From Treponema sp. OMZ 838 (GTDB lineage: Bacteria; Spirochaetota; Spirochaetia; Treponematales; Treponemataceae), in NCBI RefSeq assembly GCF_000775995.1, contig NZ_CP009227.1, forward strand, positions 1,612,001-1,676,000: 64,000 nucleotides of DNA, in the 5' to 3' direction. Positions 1 to 8,590 of the stretch are shown here, piece by piece. Below the pieces are notes generated by a model. It was not told the origin of the DNA. It did no database searches and saw nothing but the letters and a program-made list of their open reading frames with translations. The position numbers and the translations under genes are program-made. Each line of letters starts with the position of its first letter. The stretch's first letter is position 1.

Positions 1-354
1 AGCATAGCAGCCTGTTACCAGAATAACGGCATGGGGGTGTGTCTTCACCAGTAATCTGATCAGCCGGCGCGCCTTTTGTTCCGCTTTGCCGGTTACGGTG
101 CATGTATTCACAAAGCAGAGAACCGTCTGTTCGGGCGGCAGCACGGAAGATAATCGGATGGGAGCCGCGGCTTCCGGGGCTGTTATCGTTGAAGTGTCGG
201 CAGGCGTTGTACCGGCGTATCCGGCATAATCGGCATGGCCGGTATAGATGGAAAACCCCGCATCGGTACACAGCGCGGCAAAGGACTCAGCCTCCGTTTG
301 ATTAAGCCTGCATCCGAGCGTTTCAATTCGTATTGAACATAATTGAACATTCAT
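1..354 (-). CDS. mtaB: MtaB-like tRNA methylthiotransferase, N-terminal part
   Basis: The first 118 codons of a MiaB/MtaB-family radical-SAM methylthiotransferase; the rest lies beyond the window edge. These enzymes add a methylthio group to a modified adenosine at tRNA position 37. The visible part is the UPF0004 domain: ETLGCRLNQTEAES near residue 11 and NTCTVTGKAEQKARR near residue 83, followed by a TGCYA motif. Each contains one of the three cysteines that hold the auxiliary iron-sulfur cluster. The TLGCRLNQ form resembles MtaB more than MiaB (TYGCQMN). An Ala/Thr/Pro-rich insert lies at about residues 47-70. The ATG at 354 has no clear ribosome binding site. The radical-SAM core itself is not visible, so the subfamily is an inference. 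Confidence 0.75.
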   Translation of the reverse strand, partial: MNVQLCSIRIETLGCRLNQTEAESFAALCTDAGFSIYTGHADYAGYAGTTPADTSTITAPEAAAPIRLSSVLPPEQTVLCFVNTCTVTGKAEQKARRLIRLLVKTHPHAVILVTGCYA

Positions 355-409
355 ATTAATGAAGAAAACCTATAATCAGAAGTTAGAAAGAGGAGAACGC
401 TGCAGCGGG

Positions 410-1048
410 CTAAAAACGGTGCAGTACGCGTTCATAACCTTTTTGAGCATCGGTTGAATTTTTGTTCAGCTGTAATGCAGACGAATACGCCTCCAATGCT
501 GCCCGGTATTCCTTTGCCTGTTCCCGCGAGTACGCAAGCCGCGTCCACCACACGCTATTGAGCGGTTCCAACCTGATAGCGGTAGAAAAGGCTATATCGG
601 CATGGCGATATTTTGCCATGCGCAAATACAATTCTCCGATATGATAATACACGCCGCTTACCTTCGTACCGTTAGGCGCATACGCAATATAATCTTCAAA
701 AAGATGCAGGCTCTCTTCGTTCCTTCCAAGGTGATAGAGCGCTTGCGCATGGCTTTCAATAAGCCGCGGATCATATTGCGAAACTTCCCGCCCTTTAACT
801 GTCCAGTCGGCCGCTTCCTGATAGCGCTCGTCGGCAAGCAGCGCCCATGTCAGTACAACATAGCTGTCGATATTGCGGGGCATCCGTTCTATTTCGTTTA
901 AACACACCGATGCGGATTCTTTATAGCGGCCTTCACGATATAATACCAGCGCATCATCACCCTTTTGTGCATAAATATAATAGGGAAAAAAGAGCATTAA
1001 AAAACTTAATGCGATTCCTGCCGGAAATCTTTTGCAGAGAGCAAACAC
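410..1048 (-). CDS. exported TPR-repeat protein
   Basis: A 212-residue protein with an N-terminal signal sequence (basic start, hydrophobic residues about 12-26, ending AYAQ-like YAQK) followed almost entirely by tetratricopeptide-type helix pairs, for example YREGRYKESASVCLNEIE and AFSTAIRLEPLNSVWWTRL. Such proteins are usually scaffolds for protein-protein contacts; here it is expected outside the cytoplasmic membrane. It is the last gene of a tight minus-strand cluster: it starts 13 nt after the bactofilin gene. The context (bactofilin, signal-peptidase-like protein) suggests a cell-envelope role, but no specific function can be read. Confidence 0.8.
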   Translation of the reverse strand: MFALCKRFPAGIALSFLMLFFPYYIYAQKGDDALVLYREGRYKESASVCLNEIERMPRNIDSYVVLTWALLADERYQEAADWTVKGREVSQYDPRLIESHAQALYHLGRNEESLHLFEDYIAYAPNGTKVSGVYYHIGELYLRMAKYRHADIAFSTAIRLEPLNSVWWTRLAYSREQAKEYRAALEAYSSALQLNKNSTDAQKGYERVLHRF

Positions 1049-1061
1049 GTTCTTATAACCT

Positions 1062-1424
1062 CTAGTGCCGATTCATCGTACAAATTCCGCTAAAAAAACA
1101 ACCGCTATCCAGTATTACTTCGGGAGCTGTTACATCGCCGGTTAATTTCCCTGAGGCAAATACATGCACGGAGGTGGTAGCGGTAACATTACCGATGACC
1201 TCGCCTTTAATAATAACGCGGTCTGCGTTTATCTTTGCCTTTACTTTTGCATATTCACTGATCATTAAATCGCTTGAAGATTGAATGGTTCCTTGTACGG
1301 CACCCTTTATCATAAAGGGCTTTTCAAACTTAATGATCCCGTCAAAGACGATATCCTCAGCTAAAACCGTATCGTAATCTTCTTCATCCAAATCTATCAG
1401 CGCTATTTTATCCGCTTCTGTCAT
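1062..1424 (-). CDS. bactofilin-family polymer-forming protein
   Basis: A 120-residue protein with the bactofilin (DUF583) pattern: a run of short beta strands with regularly spaced hydrophobic and Gly residues, such as GTIQSSSDLMISEYAKVKA and GEVIGNVTATTSVHVFASG. Bactofilins self-assemble into filaments through a right-handed beta-helix and help position envelope or peptidoglycan enzymes. Length is typical for a single-domain bactofilin. It has a short acidic N-terminal tail before the core (about residues 1-25). It lies 20 nt downstream of hemW and 13 nt upstream of the TPR gene, so the three are probably co-transcribed. Confidence 0.85.
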   Translation of the reverse strand: MTEADKIALIDLDEEDYDTVLAEDIVFDGIIKFEKPFMIKGAVQGTIQSSSDLMISEYAKVKAKINADRVIIKGEVIGNVTATTSVHVFASGKLTGDVTAPEVILDSGCFFSGICTMNRH

Positions 1425-1444
1425 AGCTCATAGAATAACAATGA

Positions 1445-2641
1445 TTAACCGTCGAGGTCAAGAGGCTTTCCGGCAGGGTATTGTGCTTTTGTATCCAGTT
1501 CCGACAGCGCATCGATTAAAAAGCGGTTGAGAAAAAGCAGACCTTCTTCCGTAAGGTAAACCCGATCGGTCTCGATGCGGCATTGCCTGCGTTTTTCCCA
1601 GAGGCTGAGGGTATTGCCGATAAAGGCGGTAATATCAGCGCCGAACCGCCGTGCAAATGCCGGCCGGTTAATCCCTTCCGAAAGCCGGAAACCCATCAGC
1701 AGAACCTCTTCTAAAAAGATATTCCGATCGATATGCTCACACGGATATACCGAGGTTCGGTCGGCTGCGGTCATCCATTCGCCGATATCTTTGCTTCCTT
1801 CAAAACGCTCCGCTGCGATAAATTTTCCGCCGCTATCTTCATGTATCAGAGTCCCGCATGCAGCCGGGCCGATGCCGGCGTATGGTTCCATATTCCAATA
1901 GATTTGGTTATGAAGGGAGCGGTGCTTATCCTGATACGAAAAATTCGACACCTCATACCGGATGTATCCGTTTTCGGCTAAAAGTTCGATGTTTTGCTGT
2001 AACAGGTCGGAAATAAAATCTTCACGGGCTTCAGGAAGCGGCGCTTCGCTGCACAGTCCGTAGAGGGAGAGGTGATCGATGCGGTAGTCTATTAGCCGCT
2101 GCAGATCGCCGGAAAGGCTCGCCGCGGTCTGTCCGGTCAATCCTGCAATTAAATCACAGGAAAGTTCGCCGTGCCATCGGCTTTTTATCGTATTCAACGC
2201 CGTTATCGTTTTTTCCTTTGAACCACGGCGCCCGTTTACGGCCAGTACGTCGTTATCAAAAGTCTGTACGCCGATGGAAAGCCGGTTGATGCCGCCTTCG
2301 CTGCAAGCTGCAAGCCATTCGGGGTGAATATCTTCGGGATTTGCTTCTATCGTAAATTCTTGAACCGGCAGATGCTGCTCTTTACGGATACCGGCCGCGA
2401 GGGTGCTAATATCATCAGGGTGCAGCAGCGAAGGCGTGCCGCCGCCGATATAGACGGTTTTCCATGCTTCAATAGCAGAGCGCTCTTTAAAAAAACGGAC
2501 ATCGTGCAGGAGCCGCTCGATAAATTGAGGATTGGGATGATAAGGGGCAAAGCCCGCCTTTTGCGTTATCGAGTAAAAATCGCAATAGCGGCATTTTTGT
2601 GTGCAGAATGGAATATGAATGTAAAGACCGGCAGGCTTCAC
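1445..2641 (-). CDS. hemW: HemW-like radical SAM protein (heme chaperone family)
   Basis: A 398-residue protein with the radical-SAM cluster motif C-x3-C-x2-C at residues 13-20 (FCTQKCRYC), the GGGTPSLL motif near residue 67 for SAM binding and the IGVQTFDN segment near 124. The C-terminal part carries the HemW-type domain (NQIYWNMEPYAGIGPAAC). HemW is related to oxygen-independent coproporphyrinogen oxidase HemN but acts as a heme-binding protein; the lone CxxxCxxC followed directly by DFYS and the short N-terminus fit HemW rather than HemN. The gene begins 15 nt after the signal-peptidase-like gene. Whether the organism makes heme is not shown here. Confidence 0.85.
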   Translation of the reverse strand: MKPAGLYIHIPFCTQKCRYCDFYSITQKAGFAPYHPNPQFIERLLHDVRFFKERSAIEAWKTVYIGGGTPSLLHPDDISTLAAGIRKEQHLPVQEFTIEANPEDIHPEWLAACSEGGINRLSIGVQTFDNDVLAVNGRRGSKEKTITALNTIKSRWHGELSCDLIAGLTGQTAASLSGDLQRLIDYRIDHLSLYGLCSEAPLPEAREDFISDLLQQNIELLAENGYIRYEVSNFSYQDKHRSLHNQIYWNMEPYAGIGPAACGTLIHEDSGGKFIAAERFEGSKDIGEWMTAADRTSVYPCEHIDRNIFLEEVLLMGFRLSEGINRPAFARRFGADITAFIGNTLSLWEKRRQCRIETDRVYLTEEGLLFLNRFLIDALSELDTKAQYPAGKPLDLDG

Positions 2642-2656
2642 GGGTACGGTTTCGGC

Positions 2657-3370
2657 TTAAAAAAAAGCGATACGGGAAAACGGCCAATACCGCATTAGGA
2701 TGCGTCCCTTAATCTGTGTTGCCGCCTGTAACGGCCCCCAGAGGCGGGAATCGCTTGAGGCAATTCGGTTGTCGCACAATACAAAGTATTCCCCTTCCTT
2801 GAGCGTAATTTCGGGATAAGCGCCTGAGAACGGCAGTGACGTATCCCAGTTCTCCGGTAGATTTTCGCTTTTGACGTTATAGTCGTTTTCCGTTACTTCA
2901 AACTCGGTTAAGAAATGTCCGCCGTTCTTTGTTTTAATATGCAGTACAAAATCTTCCATATATATTGTATCGCCGGGGATGCCGACAACGCGCCGGATAA
3001 AAGGTTTTGCTTGCGACGGCTGATTAGCTGCAAAGGGATTGACCAGCTGGAAGGTAAAAAAGGCAACGATTTTTTGTACCGTTTTTTCAAAAAAATTTTG
3101 ATGAGGCCGTTCAATCGGTTCGACCGTTACGAGTGTACCCCGTTCAATATCTTTTTGGGAGGAATAAAAAGGAGCGGTAATAATCATATCCCCGGAGGAA
3201 AAAGTCGGCTGCATTGTATCCGCTTGAATTCGGTACGCGGCGATAATATACGAGTTGATAAGCTGATACAGTATAAAAAGTAAGAAAACAATAAAAGCGA
3301 CACGGATAATTTTAAACCGCTTTTCCCGCTGTTCAGTATATGAAGTAAATTTGTACCGTTGAAAAAACAT
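2657..3370 (-). CDS. lepB: signal peptidase I-like protein with altered catalytic residues
   Basis: A 237-residue S26-family protein: one N-terminal transmembrane segment (about residues 22-46), box B at 50-61, box D at 125-134 and box E (CDNRIASSDSRLWG) near 199. In active type I signal peptidases box B carries the nucleophile in SMxPT and box D the general base in KR-V-G-PGD. Here box B reads DTMQPT (Thr52 for Ser) and box D reads IRRVVGIPGD (Arg126 for Lys). The codons are ACA and CGG, so two independent changes are present. The Gly of the GDNR motif is also Cys. It may be an inactive paralogue or use unusual chemistry. It heads the lepB-hemW-bactofilin-TPR cluster. Confidence 0.85.
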   Translation of the reverse strand: MFFQRYKFTSYTEQREKRFKIIRVAFIVFLLFILYQLINSYIIAAYRIQADTMQPTFSSGDMIITAPFYSSQKDIERGTLVTVEPIERPHQNFFEKTVQKIVAFFTFQLVNPFAANQPSQAKPFIRRVVGIPGDTIYMEDFVLHIKTKNGGHFLTEFEVTENDYNVKSENLPENWDTSLPFSGAYPEITLKEGEYFVLCDNRIASSDSRLWGPLQAATQIKGRILMRYWPFSRIAFF

Positions 3371-3457
3371 AAAAAACCTATTCTACCGGTGATGCCATGT
3401 ATTTGAATAATGATATCGGAATATCTTTTGTAACTACAGTACCATTTTGTCTCTACG

Positions 3458-3485
3458 TTGACAAGTATTTTAAGATGAATATAAT
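3458..3485 (+). promoter_or_regulatory. consensus sigma-70 promoter of smpB
   Basis: TTGACA (3458-3463), 16-nt spacer, TATAAT (3480-3485): a full match to the housekeeping consensus. Transcription should begin near 3492, immediately at the ATG at 3493, which implies a leaderless smpB mRNA and rules out the upstream in-frame start codons. Confidence 0.75.
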
Positions 3486-3492
3486 GAGTTTA

Positions 3493-3957
3493 ATGGACGG
3501 AGAGCCGATAAAAATTATCGCAAAGAATAAAAAAGCGCATTTTGACTATTCTATCGAAGAAACAATAGAATGCGGGATTGCGCTGCAAGGTACCGAAATA
3601 AAATCGGTAAGGGACGGGCGTATTTCATTCCCCGATTCGTTTGCCGAAATTATACGGAATGAGGTGTGGTTGAAAAATTTTCATATTTCGGAATATGTGT
3701 ATTCTTCAATCTTTAACCATGATCCCGACCGTCCTAAGAAACTGCTGCTGCATAAAGATGAAATTAAACGACTAACCCGAAAAACGGAGGAAAAGGGCTA
3801 TACGCTTATTCCTCTTGAGTTTTACTTAAAGCGGGGACGGATTAAGGTCATGCTCGGCATCTGTAAGGGTAAAAAGCAGTTTGATAAACGGGCAGACATA
3901 AAGGAGCGGGATATTAAGCGGGATATGCAACGGGAACTGCACCTAAAAAACAGGTGA
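3493..3957 (+). CDS. smpB: SsrA-binding protein SmpB
   Basis: A 154-residue protein that binds tmRNA and brings it to stalled ribosomes for trans-translation. Family hallmarks: KIIAKNKKAHFDYSIEET at the start, ECGIALQGTEIKSVRDGR, then YTLIPLEFYLKRGRIKV and a C-terminal lysine-rich tail with KKQFDKRADIKERD. The open frame extends upstream to 3397, but the family normally begins just before the KIIAKNKKA motif and the consensus promoter at 3458-3485 lies inside the longer frame, so ATG 3493 is chosen. No Shine-Dalgarno sequence precedes it. The stop overlaps the next gene. Confidence 0.92.
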   Translation: MDGEPIKIIAKNKKAHFDYSIEETIECGIALQGTEIKSVRDGRISFPDSFAEIIRNEVWLKNFHISEYVYSSIFNHDPDRPKKLLLHKDEIKRLTRKTEEKGYTLIPLEFYLKRGRIKVMLGICKGKKQFDKRADIKERDIKRDMQRELHLKNR

Positions 3958-4817
3958 TGACAAGCATGAAACACAGAAGAAAAAAAACTCTATACATAGC
4001 CCTCCTGCTGCTCATCAGTCTGCCGCCGGCGCTTTCTGCGTTGCCGGGTGTTGCAGTGTATCAATTACAAGCGCCTGAAATGCCTGAGCAAACGGCTCAG
4101 ACGGTCGATAATCTTGTCTTTTCTTTTATTAAAGAACTTAAAACATATACTATCTTTGATGTGCGTAATGAGTCCGTACCGGTTGATTTTCCTAAAAATC
4201 CGGCTATTGAATATATTTTCTTCGGGGTATTGGAAGAAGTTCCTGAAGGAATCAAGCTTGAGCTCGTGTTGAAGGGACGAAAAGATCAATTTACCCGTAT
4301 CATTTCGAAAGTATACGGTAATATCAATAAAATCCTGCTTGATTCACGGCTGTTGGTGTTCAATCTCTTTGATTTTTCGATACCCTTGGACAGCCTTGCA
4401 ATTTCGACGCCGCAAAATGAACAAGACACGGAATTCGGATACATCGAGACCGTCGATTCGCTTGCCGGTTCATGGAAAGGAGAACCCGGTCTTGACCGTG
4501 TGATGATATTACGCGGCGGCCGCGGTATGGCGGTGTTTTCAAGCGGCGTGTCTGTTTCGCTCGATTTAAAAATAGATAACGGATACCTGCTGGTAACCCA
4601 AAAAGGCAGCCTGCAGCCCCGCCAGTTTCTCAATTTACCCGATGAAATTGCCCGTCAGGCAGTGCAAAAAACCAATCCGCCCCAATGGCGCTTTTTGGTA
4701 TCCTCCGATAAAAAAATTCTTTCAGGCACAAAGGTCGATGCGCAGATACAATATAATGAAACGGCCATTATCAGTGTGAACTACGGTACTGCAGCAGTTG
4801 AATGGCTGCGCGATTAA
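3954..4817 (+). CDS. exported protein of unknown function
   Basis: A protein of up to 287 residues with a clear signal peptide (KHRRKKT, hydrophobic core, LSALPG cleavage region). The mature part is mixed alpha/beta without a motif I recognise; a phrase such as AIEYIFFGVLEEVPEGIKL and later AGSWKGEPGLDRVMILRGG suggest two small domains. It starts at ATG 3954 (overlapping the smpB stop) or ATG 3966, just before the basic residues; neither has a strong ribosome binding site. It lies between smpB and dinG in what appears to be one transcription unit. Likely periplasmic; function unknown. Confidence 0.75.
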   Translation: MMTSMKHRRKKTLYIALLLLISLPPALSALPGVAVYQLQAPEMPEQTAQTVDNLVFSFIKELKTYTIFDVRNESVPVDFPKNPAIEYIFFGVLEEVPEGIKLELVLKGRKDQFTRIISKVYGNINKILLDSRLLVFNLFDFSIPLDSLAISTPQNEQDTEFGYIETVDSLAGSWKGEPGLDRVMILRGGRGMAVFSSGVSVSLDLKIDNGYLLVTQKGSLQPRQFLNLPDEIARQAVQKTNPPQWRFLVSSDKKILSGTKVDAQIQYNETAIISVNYGTAAVEWLRD

Positions 4818-4823
4818 GCCCTC

Positions 4824-6953
4824 ATGCATTACGAAGATGAAGCGGAGGAACGAGTATACCGCCGCCTGAATGCCGATAAAATAGCAGGCTATCTTGAAGA
4901 AACCGGCAGCTTTGCTTCTTTTTTTGATCACTATGAAGAGCGCCCTCCGCAACTTGATCTGACCCGCGCAATAACCCATTGTTTTAACGACAGTACAATC
5001 GGCGTTTTTGAAGCGGGAACCGGTGTCGGCAAGAGTTTGGCATACTTGCTGCCTGCCTTTGAATGGGCGCTTGCTAATAAAGTCCGTATTGTCATCTCCA
5101 CCGGTACCATCAATTTACAACATCAGCTCATCGATAAGGATGTTCCCGACGCCTTAAAAATACTCGGTGTATGCGGCGAGCAATCGGAACAGCCTCAGGC
5201 GGTGCTTATTAAAGGACGGCAGAATTACCTCTGTTTGCGGCGGCTTATGCAGACAATACAGGAACCTGATCTCTTTAGTCAGGAAGCGGAAGAGCTGGCT
5301 GCTATCCAAAAATGGGCGCAAACAAGCAAAGACGGCGCCCGCTCCGAACTCCCGTTTATGCCCGCCGCTGGGTTATGGTCAAAGATTTGCTCCGAATCGG
5401 ATAACTGCCTCGGGCAGCGTTGTCCTTTTTACACCGACTGTTTTGTGATGAAGCTGCGCAAAAAGGCGGAAAAGGCTGCTCTCTTAATTGTCAATCACCA
5501 TCTGCTCTTTGCCGATCTTGCCAGCAGGAAAGAAGGAGCGGGGTATGCCTCAACCGCGGTTCTGCCGTCCTTTAACGCAATCATCTTTGACGAAGCGCAT
5601 ACGATTGAAGAGGCGGCAAGCGGATTTTTTTCCCGTACCTTTTCCCGCTATGATTTAACCCGCTGTATTACAACGCTTTCTCGGACTAAAAAAGGAAAAG
5701 CCGCGGGCTGTATCGAAAAAATCACCGCGGTTTCGACTAAAGCCGAACTGATGCCGGCGATCATCGGTGCGCTTGCAAAAACGCAAGCCGCCTATTCCGC
5801 ACTGGAAGCACAGGCTCTCTCGTTTTGCGGCGCCGTAAGCAGTCTCAGTTTTACACAGGTACCGGCATCGAAGACGGCGGCGCTGCTTGCCGCGTGCAAG
5901 GATTTTTATGCAGAGCTGAATATACTCAACCTGAAGCTTGCGGTGCTGATTACCAATGCCGAACCGGACGAAGGCTCCCCGTATGAAGAGGCGGTGCGGG
6001 AAGGTTCACTCGCGCTGCACCGGTTGCAAGATATTTCCGAAACCCTCGAAAACTTTTTCCGCTGGAAGGAACTGCCCGATTACGTCTTTTGGATAGAAAA
6101 ATACCAAAGCCCCGCGGGGGAGGTTCCCTACTTTAATCAGACGCCGGTGGATATGTCGGGTTTGTTGAGGCAGGCGGTGTTCACGCCCTTCGACACCGTC
6201 ATTGCGCTTTCCGCAACGCTGAAAATCGGCACGAGCTTTTCGTATTGGCTGGGCAGGGTCGGTCTGCATCCTTTTTCCGACAAACCGGTGCGCACCGGTA
6301 CCTTTGAATCGCCTTTCCCGTACGATAAAAACGTTCTTTTGAATATCCCGACGGATGCACCTGCCCCTGATGATGAGCAGTTTCAGCAATTCGTGAATAC
6401 CGCCGTTACTAAATTGATTGAAATGACCGGAGGAAAAACGCTTGTCCTGTTTACCTCTTATGAGTCGTTAAAACAAACGTGCGCATACGCCCGCAAGGAA
6501 CTGCCTGACATGGAGCTATTGCAGCAGGGTGAAGATGATCGCAGCCGCCTCTTGCAAACTTTTAAAGAACATATCGACAGCAGCTTATTCGCAACGGCCT
6601 CATTTTGGGCAGGCATCGACGTACCGGGGGAGGCGCTTAGCCATGTCATTTTGGTAAAACTGCCCTTTGCCGTGCCGAGTGCGCCGCTTTTCCGCGCCCG
6701 TGCGGATGCCATCGAAAAAAGGGGAGGCAGTTCGTTTATGCAGTTAAGCGTCCCCGAAGCAGTCGTGCAGTTCCGGCAAGGCTTTGGCCGCCTGATGCGC
6801 TCACAGACCGACCGCGGTATTGTAACGCTGCTTGATAAACGTGCACTCGTTAAACAGTACGGAAGGATCTTTATCGATAGTATTCCTCCGACAAAACAAT
6901 GCTTTGCATCTTTGCAAGAAATAGTATATACTATTGAAAATTTTTTGTATTGA
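4824..6953 (+). CDS. dinG: DinG-type ATP-dependent helicase with iron-sulfur domain
   Basis: A 709-residue superfamily 2 helicase of the XPD/DinG group. It has a Walker A motif EAGTGVGKS (residues 63-71), a DEAH box (IFDEAHTIE, about 252-260), a set of cysteines in the iron-sulfur region (NYLCLRRL, then ICSESDNCLGQRCPFYTDC) and a C-terminal helicase domain ending with QGFGRLMRSQTDRG, motif VI. Such enzymes unwind DNA 5' to 3' and help resolve R-loops or damaged forks. It starts 6 nt after the preceding gene. There is no N-terminal exonuclease domain as in some Firmicute DinG proteins. Confidence 0.88.
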   Translation: MHYEDEAEERVYRRLNADKIAGYLEETGSFASFFDHYEERPPQLDLTRAITHCFNDSTIGVFEAGTGVGKSLAYLLPAFEWALANKVRIVISTGTINLQHQLIDKDVPDALKILGVCGEQSEQPQAVLIKGRQNYLCLRRLMQTIQEPDLFSQEAEELAAIQKWAQTSKDGARSELPFMPAAGLWSKICSESDNCLGQRCPFYTDCFVMKLRKKAEKAALLIVNHHLLFADLASRKEGAGYASTAVLPSFNAIIFDEAHTIEEAASGFFSRTFSRYDLTRCITTLSRTKKGKAAGCIEKITAVSTKAELMPAIIGALAKTQAAYSALEAQALSFCGAVSSLSFTQVPASKTAALLAACKDFYAELNILNLKLAVLITNAEPDEGSPYEEAVREGSLALHRLQDISETLENFFRWKELPDYVFWIEKYQSPAGEVPYFNQTPVDMSGLLRQAVFTPFDTVIALSATLKIGTSFSYWLGRVGLHPFSDKPVRTGTFESPFPYDKNVLLNIPTDAPAPDDEQFQQFVNTAVTKLIEMTGGKTLVLFTSYESLKQTCAYARKELPDMELLQQGEDDRSRLLQTFKEHIDSSLFATASFWAGIDVPGEALSHVILVKLPFAVPSAPLFRARADAIEKRGGSSFMQLSVPEAVVQFRQGFGRLMRSQTDRGIVTLLDKRALVKQYGRIFIDSIPPTKQCFASLQEIVYTIENFLY

Positions 6954-6963
6954 CGGAGTTCCC

Positions 6964-7716
6964 ATGCTTGGAATTTTTTGCATAGTATGCTGTATCAACA
7001 CAATAGCAGGATGGGCGTTATTAAACCGTATTGCTTATGCCGTATATCGGCCGTGGTGTAAAAAAATCAATGCGCATATTTCAACCGTTGTTGCTCACCG
7101 TATTTTTTCAATTTTTTCTACTTATCTAAACTTCCGCTTTAAGGGCGACTATGCGCTTGTGCCGCAGCTGCCGGAACAGTATTTATTGATTTCCAACCAT
7201 CAAAGCATTTTGGATATTGTTGTGTATATGAACTATCTCGGCGGAAAGCGGGTTCGCTTTGTCGCAAAGAAAGAACTTGCAGACCATGTCCCATTGGTTT
7301 CCGTTATGCTGAAAAGCGACGAGCATTGTCTGGTACGGCGTACCGGTAGTCCCAGCCAAGCGATGCAGGCAATGGATTCATTTGCACAACGGGTGGTGCG
7401 CAACAATTGGATACCGATTTTATTTCCGGAAGGAACCCGCTCGAAGGATGGTACAGTCGGAACCTTTCATTCGGCGGGATTCCGGCGGTTTTTATCCAAG
7501 GCGCCGATGCCGGTGGTTGTTGCTGCCGTTGACGGCGGATGGAATATCTCTTCGATAACACGGCTTGCAACCAACCTGCGCGGCGGTTCGTATCGCGTTA
7601 AAATCTTAAAAATATATCCGACGCCTACTACAAAGGAAGCCCAGCTGAAAGTTTTGGAAGAAAGTAAAGAGTTGATACAGGAGCAGCTTAAAGTCTGGCG
7701 AAATCAGAGTAGGTAA
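6964..7716 (+). CDS. plsC: 1-acyl-sn-glycerol-3-phosphate acyltransferase
   Basis: A 250-residue membrane-bound acyltransferase that makes phosphatidic acid from lysophosphatidic acid. The family motifs are present: NHQSILD (the HX4D catalytic block), then FPEGTRSKDGTVG (phosphate-binding EGTR block) and an APMPVVVAAVDG segment. A hydrophobic N-terminus (about residues 1-20) anchors it. The reading frame is open from 6934, but ATG 6964 is preceded by GGAG at a 5-nt distance and avoids overlapping dinG, so it is taken as the start. It probably shares a transcript with dinG. Confidence 0.9.
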   Translation: MLGIFCIVCCINTIAGWALLNRIAYAVYRPWCKKINAHISTVVAHRIFSIFSTYLNFRFKGDYALVPQLPEQYLLISNHQSILDIVVYMNYLGGKRVRFVAKKELADHVPLVSVMLKSDEHCLVRRTGSPSQAMQAMDSFAQRVVRNNWIPILFPEGTRSKDGTVGTFHSAGFRRFLSKAPMPVVVAAVDGGWNISSITRLATNLRGGSYRVKILKIYPTPTTKEAQLKVLEESKELIQEQLKVWRNQSR

Positions 7717-7742
7717 TGCATAATTAACACTGAAAGAACGAA

Positions 7743-7757
7743 TTTTTTAGAGGTTCC
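7743..7757. repeat. half-copy of the CCTCTAAAAA palindromic repeat
   Basis: The right arm TTTTTTAGAGGTTCC of the dispersed palindromic family described at 31961-32103 stands alone here, without its left arm, between plsC and the DUF2259 gene. It looks like a decayed copy. Confidence 0.5.
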
Positions 7758-7850
7758 CTGTTTTGGCTTTCCCTCTTTAAAGTTTGCATTTTATATTCCG
7801 ATAAAGGTATAGAAACGTAATTTACGGATTCTTCATGCACAGGAGTTGTT

Positions 7851-8525
7851 ATGCGGAAACTTTATATGATAATGATCATGGCAGTCTTTTCTGCTGCCGT
7901 TTATGCAGGAGATATTGCAAACTTTGTTAATTTAGGTTTTTCAGCTGATGGAACAAAGTTTGCATTCGGTCAGCACGGTTTACAGGATAAGACCTACCGT
8001 GCGTATGCTGAAATTTATGCTGTCGATGTAGGTGCCAATACCTTTCTCCCTAACGGTATTTTTAGGACATCTCCCTCAAAGCAAACGGAAGGCAAAGAGA
8101 GTAAAGCGACTTTTCTTGCATTACAGAATAGAGCGCAAGTTTCCTTGAGTAAATGGGGTATTTCCGAAATCCGGCAGGGACGGGTTCTTTATGCGCAGAC
8201 AGAATCGACGGAAGGGAATCAGACTCTATTTTTCCGCGACTTCCAAACAAGTGATGAATATACGGTTGTGCTGAATACAACGCAAAAAATCAAAAACAGA
8301 AAGCTCATTTTATTTAACGGTAGAAAAAACAAAACCGAACGGAACTAAGGTAAAAAAGAGGTTGGCCGTCCCGATTATGTCAGAAGCGGTGTTAAAAATT
8401 ATGCTGTTAAGAAGATATTGATGGATGACACCTCCCGGTCTCTCATTTTTATTATTGAAAAAAAAGAATATTCTGCTGAAGGTGATTCTTTCCGCTATAT
8501 GGTGGAGGCAACCTTAATCGAATAG
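7851..8525 (+). pseudogene. DUF2259-family exported protein, two frameshifts
   Basis: A secreted protein gene (signal peptide at residues 1-18, AVYAGD) that reads as 165 residues to a stop at 8346. The matching C-terminal half continues in two other steps. One extra A in the six-A run at 8284-8289 moves the frame so that SSFYLTVEKTKPNGTK can be read; one missing A in the run at 8352-8357 restores the first frame, giving EVGRPDYVRSGVKNYAVKK and a stop at 8523. GRPDY and FRYMVEA near the C-terminus fit DUF2259 proteins. Both changes are in homopolymers, so sequencing error, phase variation and true decay are all possible. Start ATG 7851 follows AGGAG. Confidence 0.75.
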
Positions 8526-8577
8526 AGGGTGCGGGTAAAAAGGCGGTTCCGCTATTTTAATTTTTATTTATTCGGTA

Positions 8578-8583
8578 TATACT
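8578..8583 (+). promoter_or_regulatory. -10 box close to the start codon at 8591
   Basis: TATACT at 8578-8583 stands 7 nt before the ATG, with a poor AT-rich -35 region (TTTTAA, 17-nt spacer). There is no ribosome binding site, so the mRNA is probably leaderless. Confidence 0.45.
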
Positions 8584-8590
8584 GGTAGCT

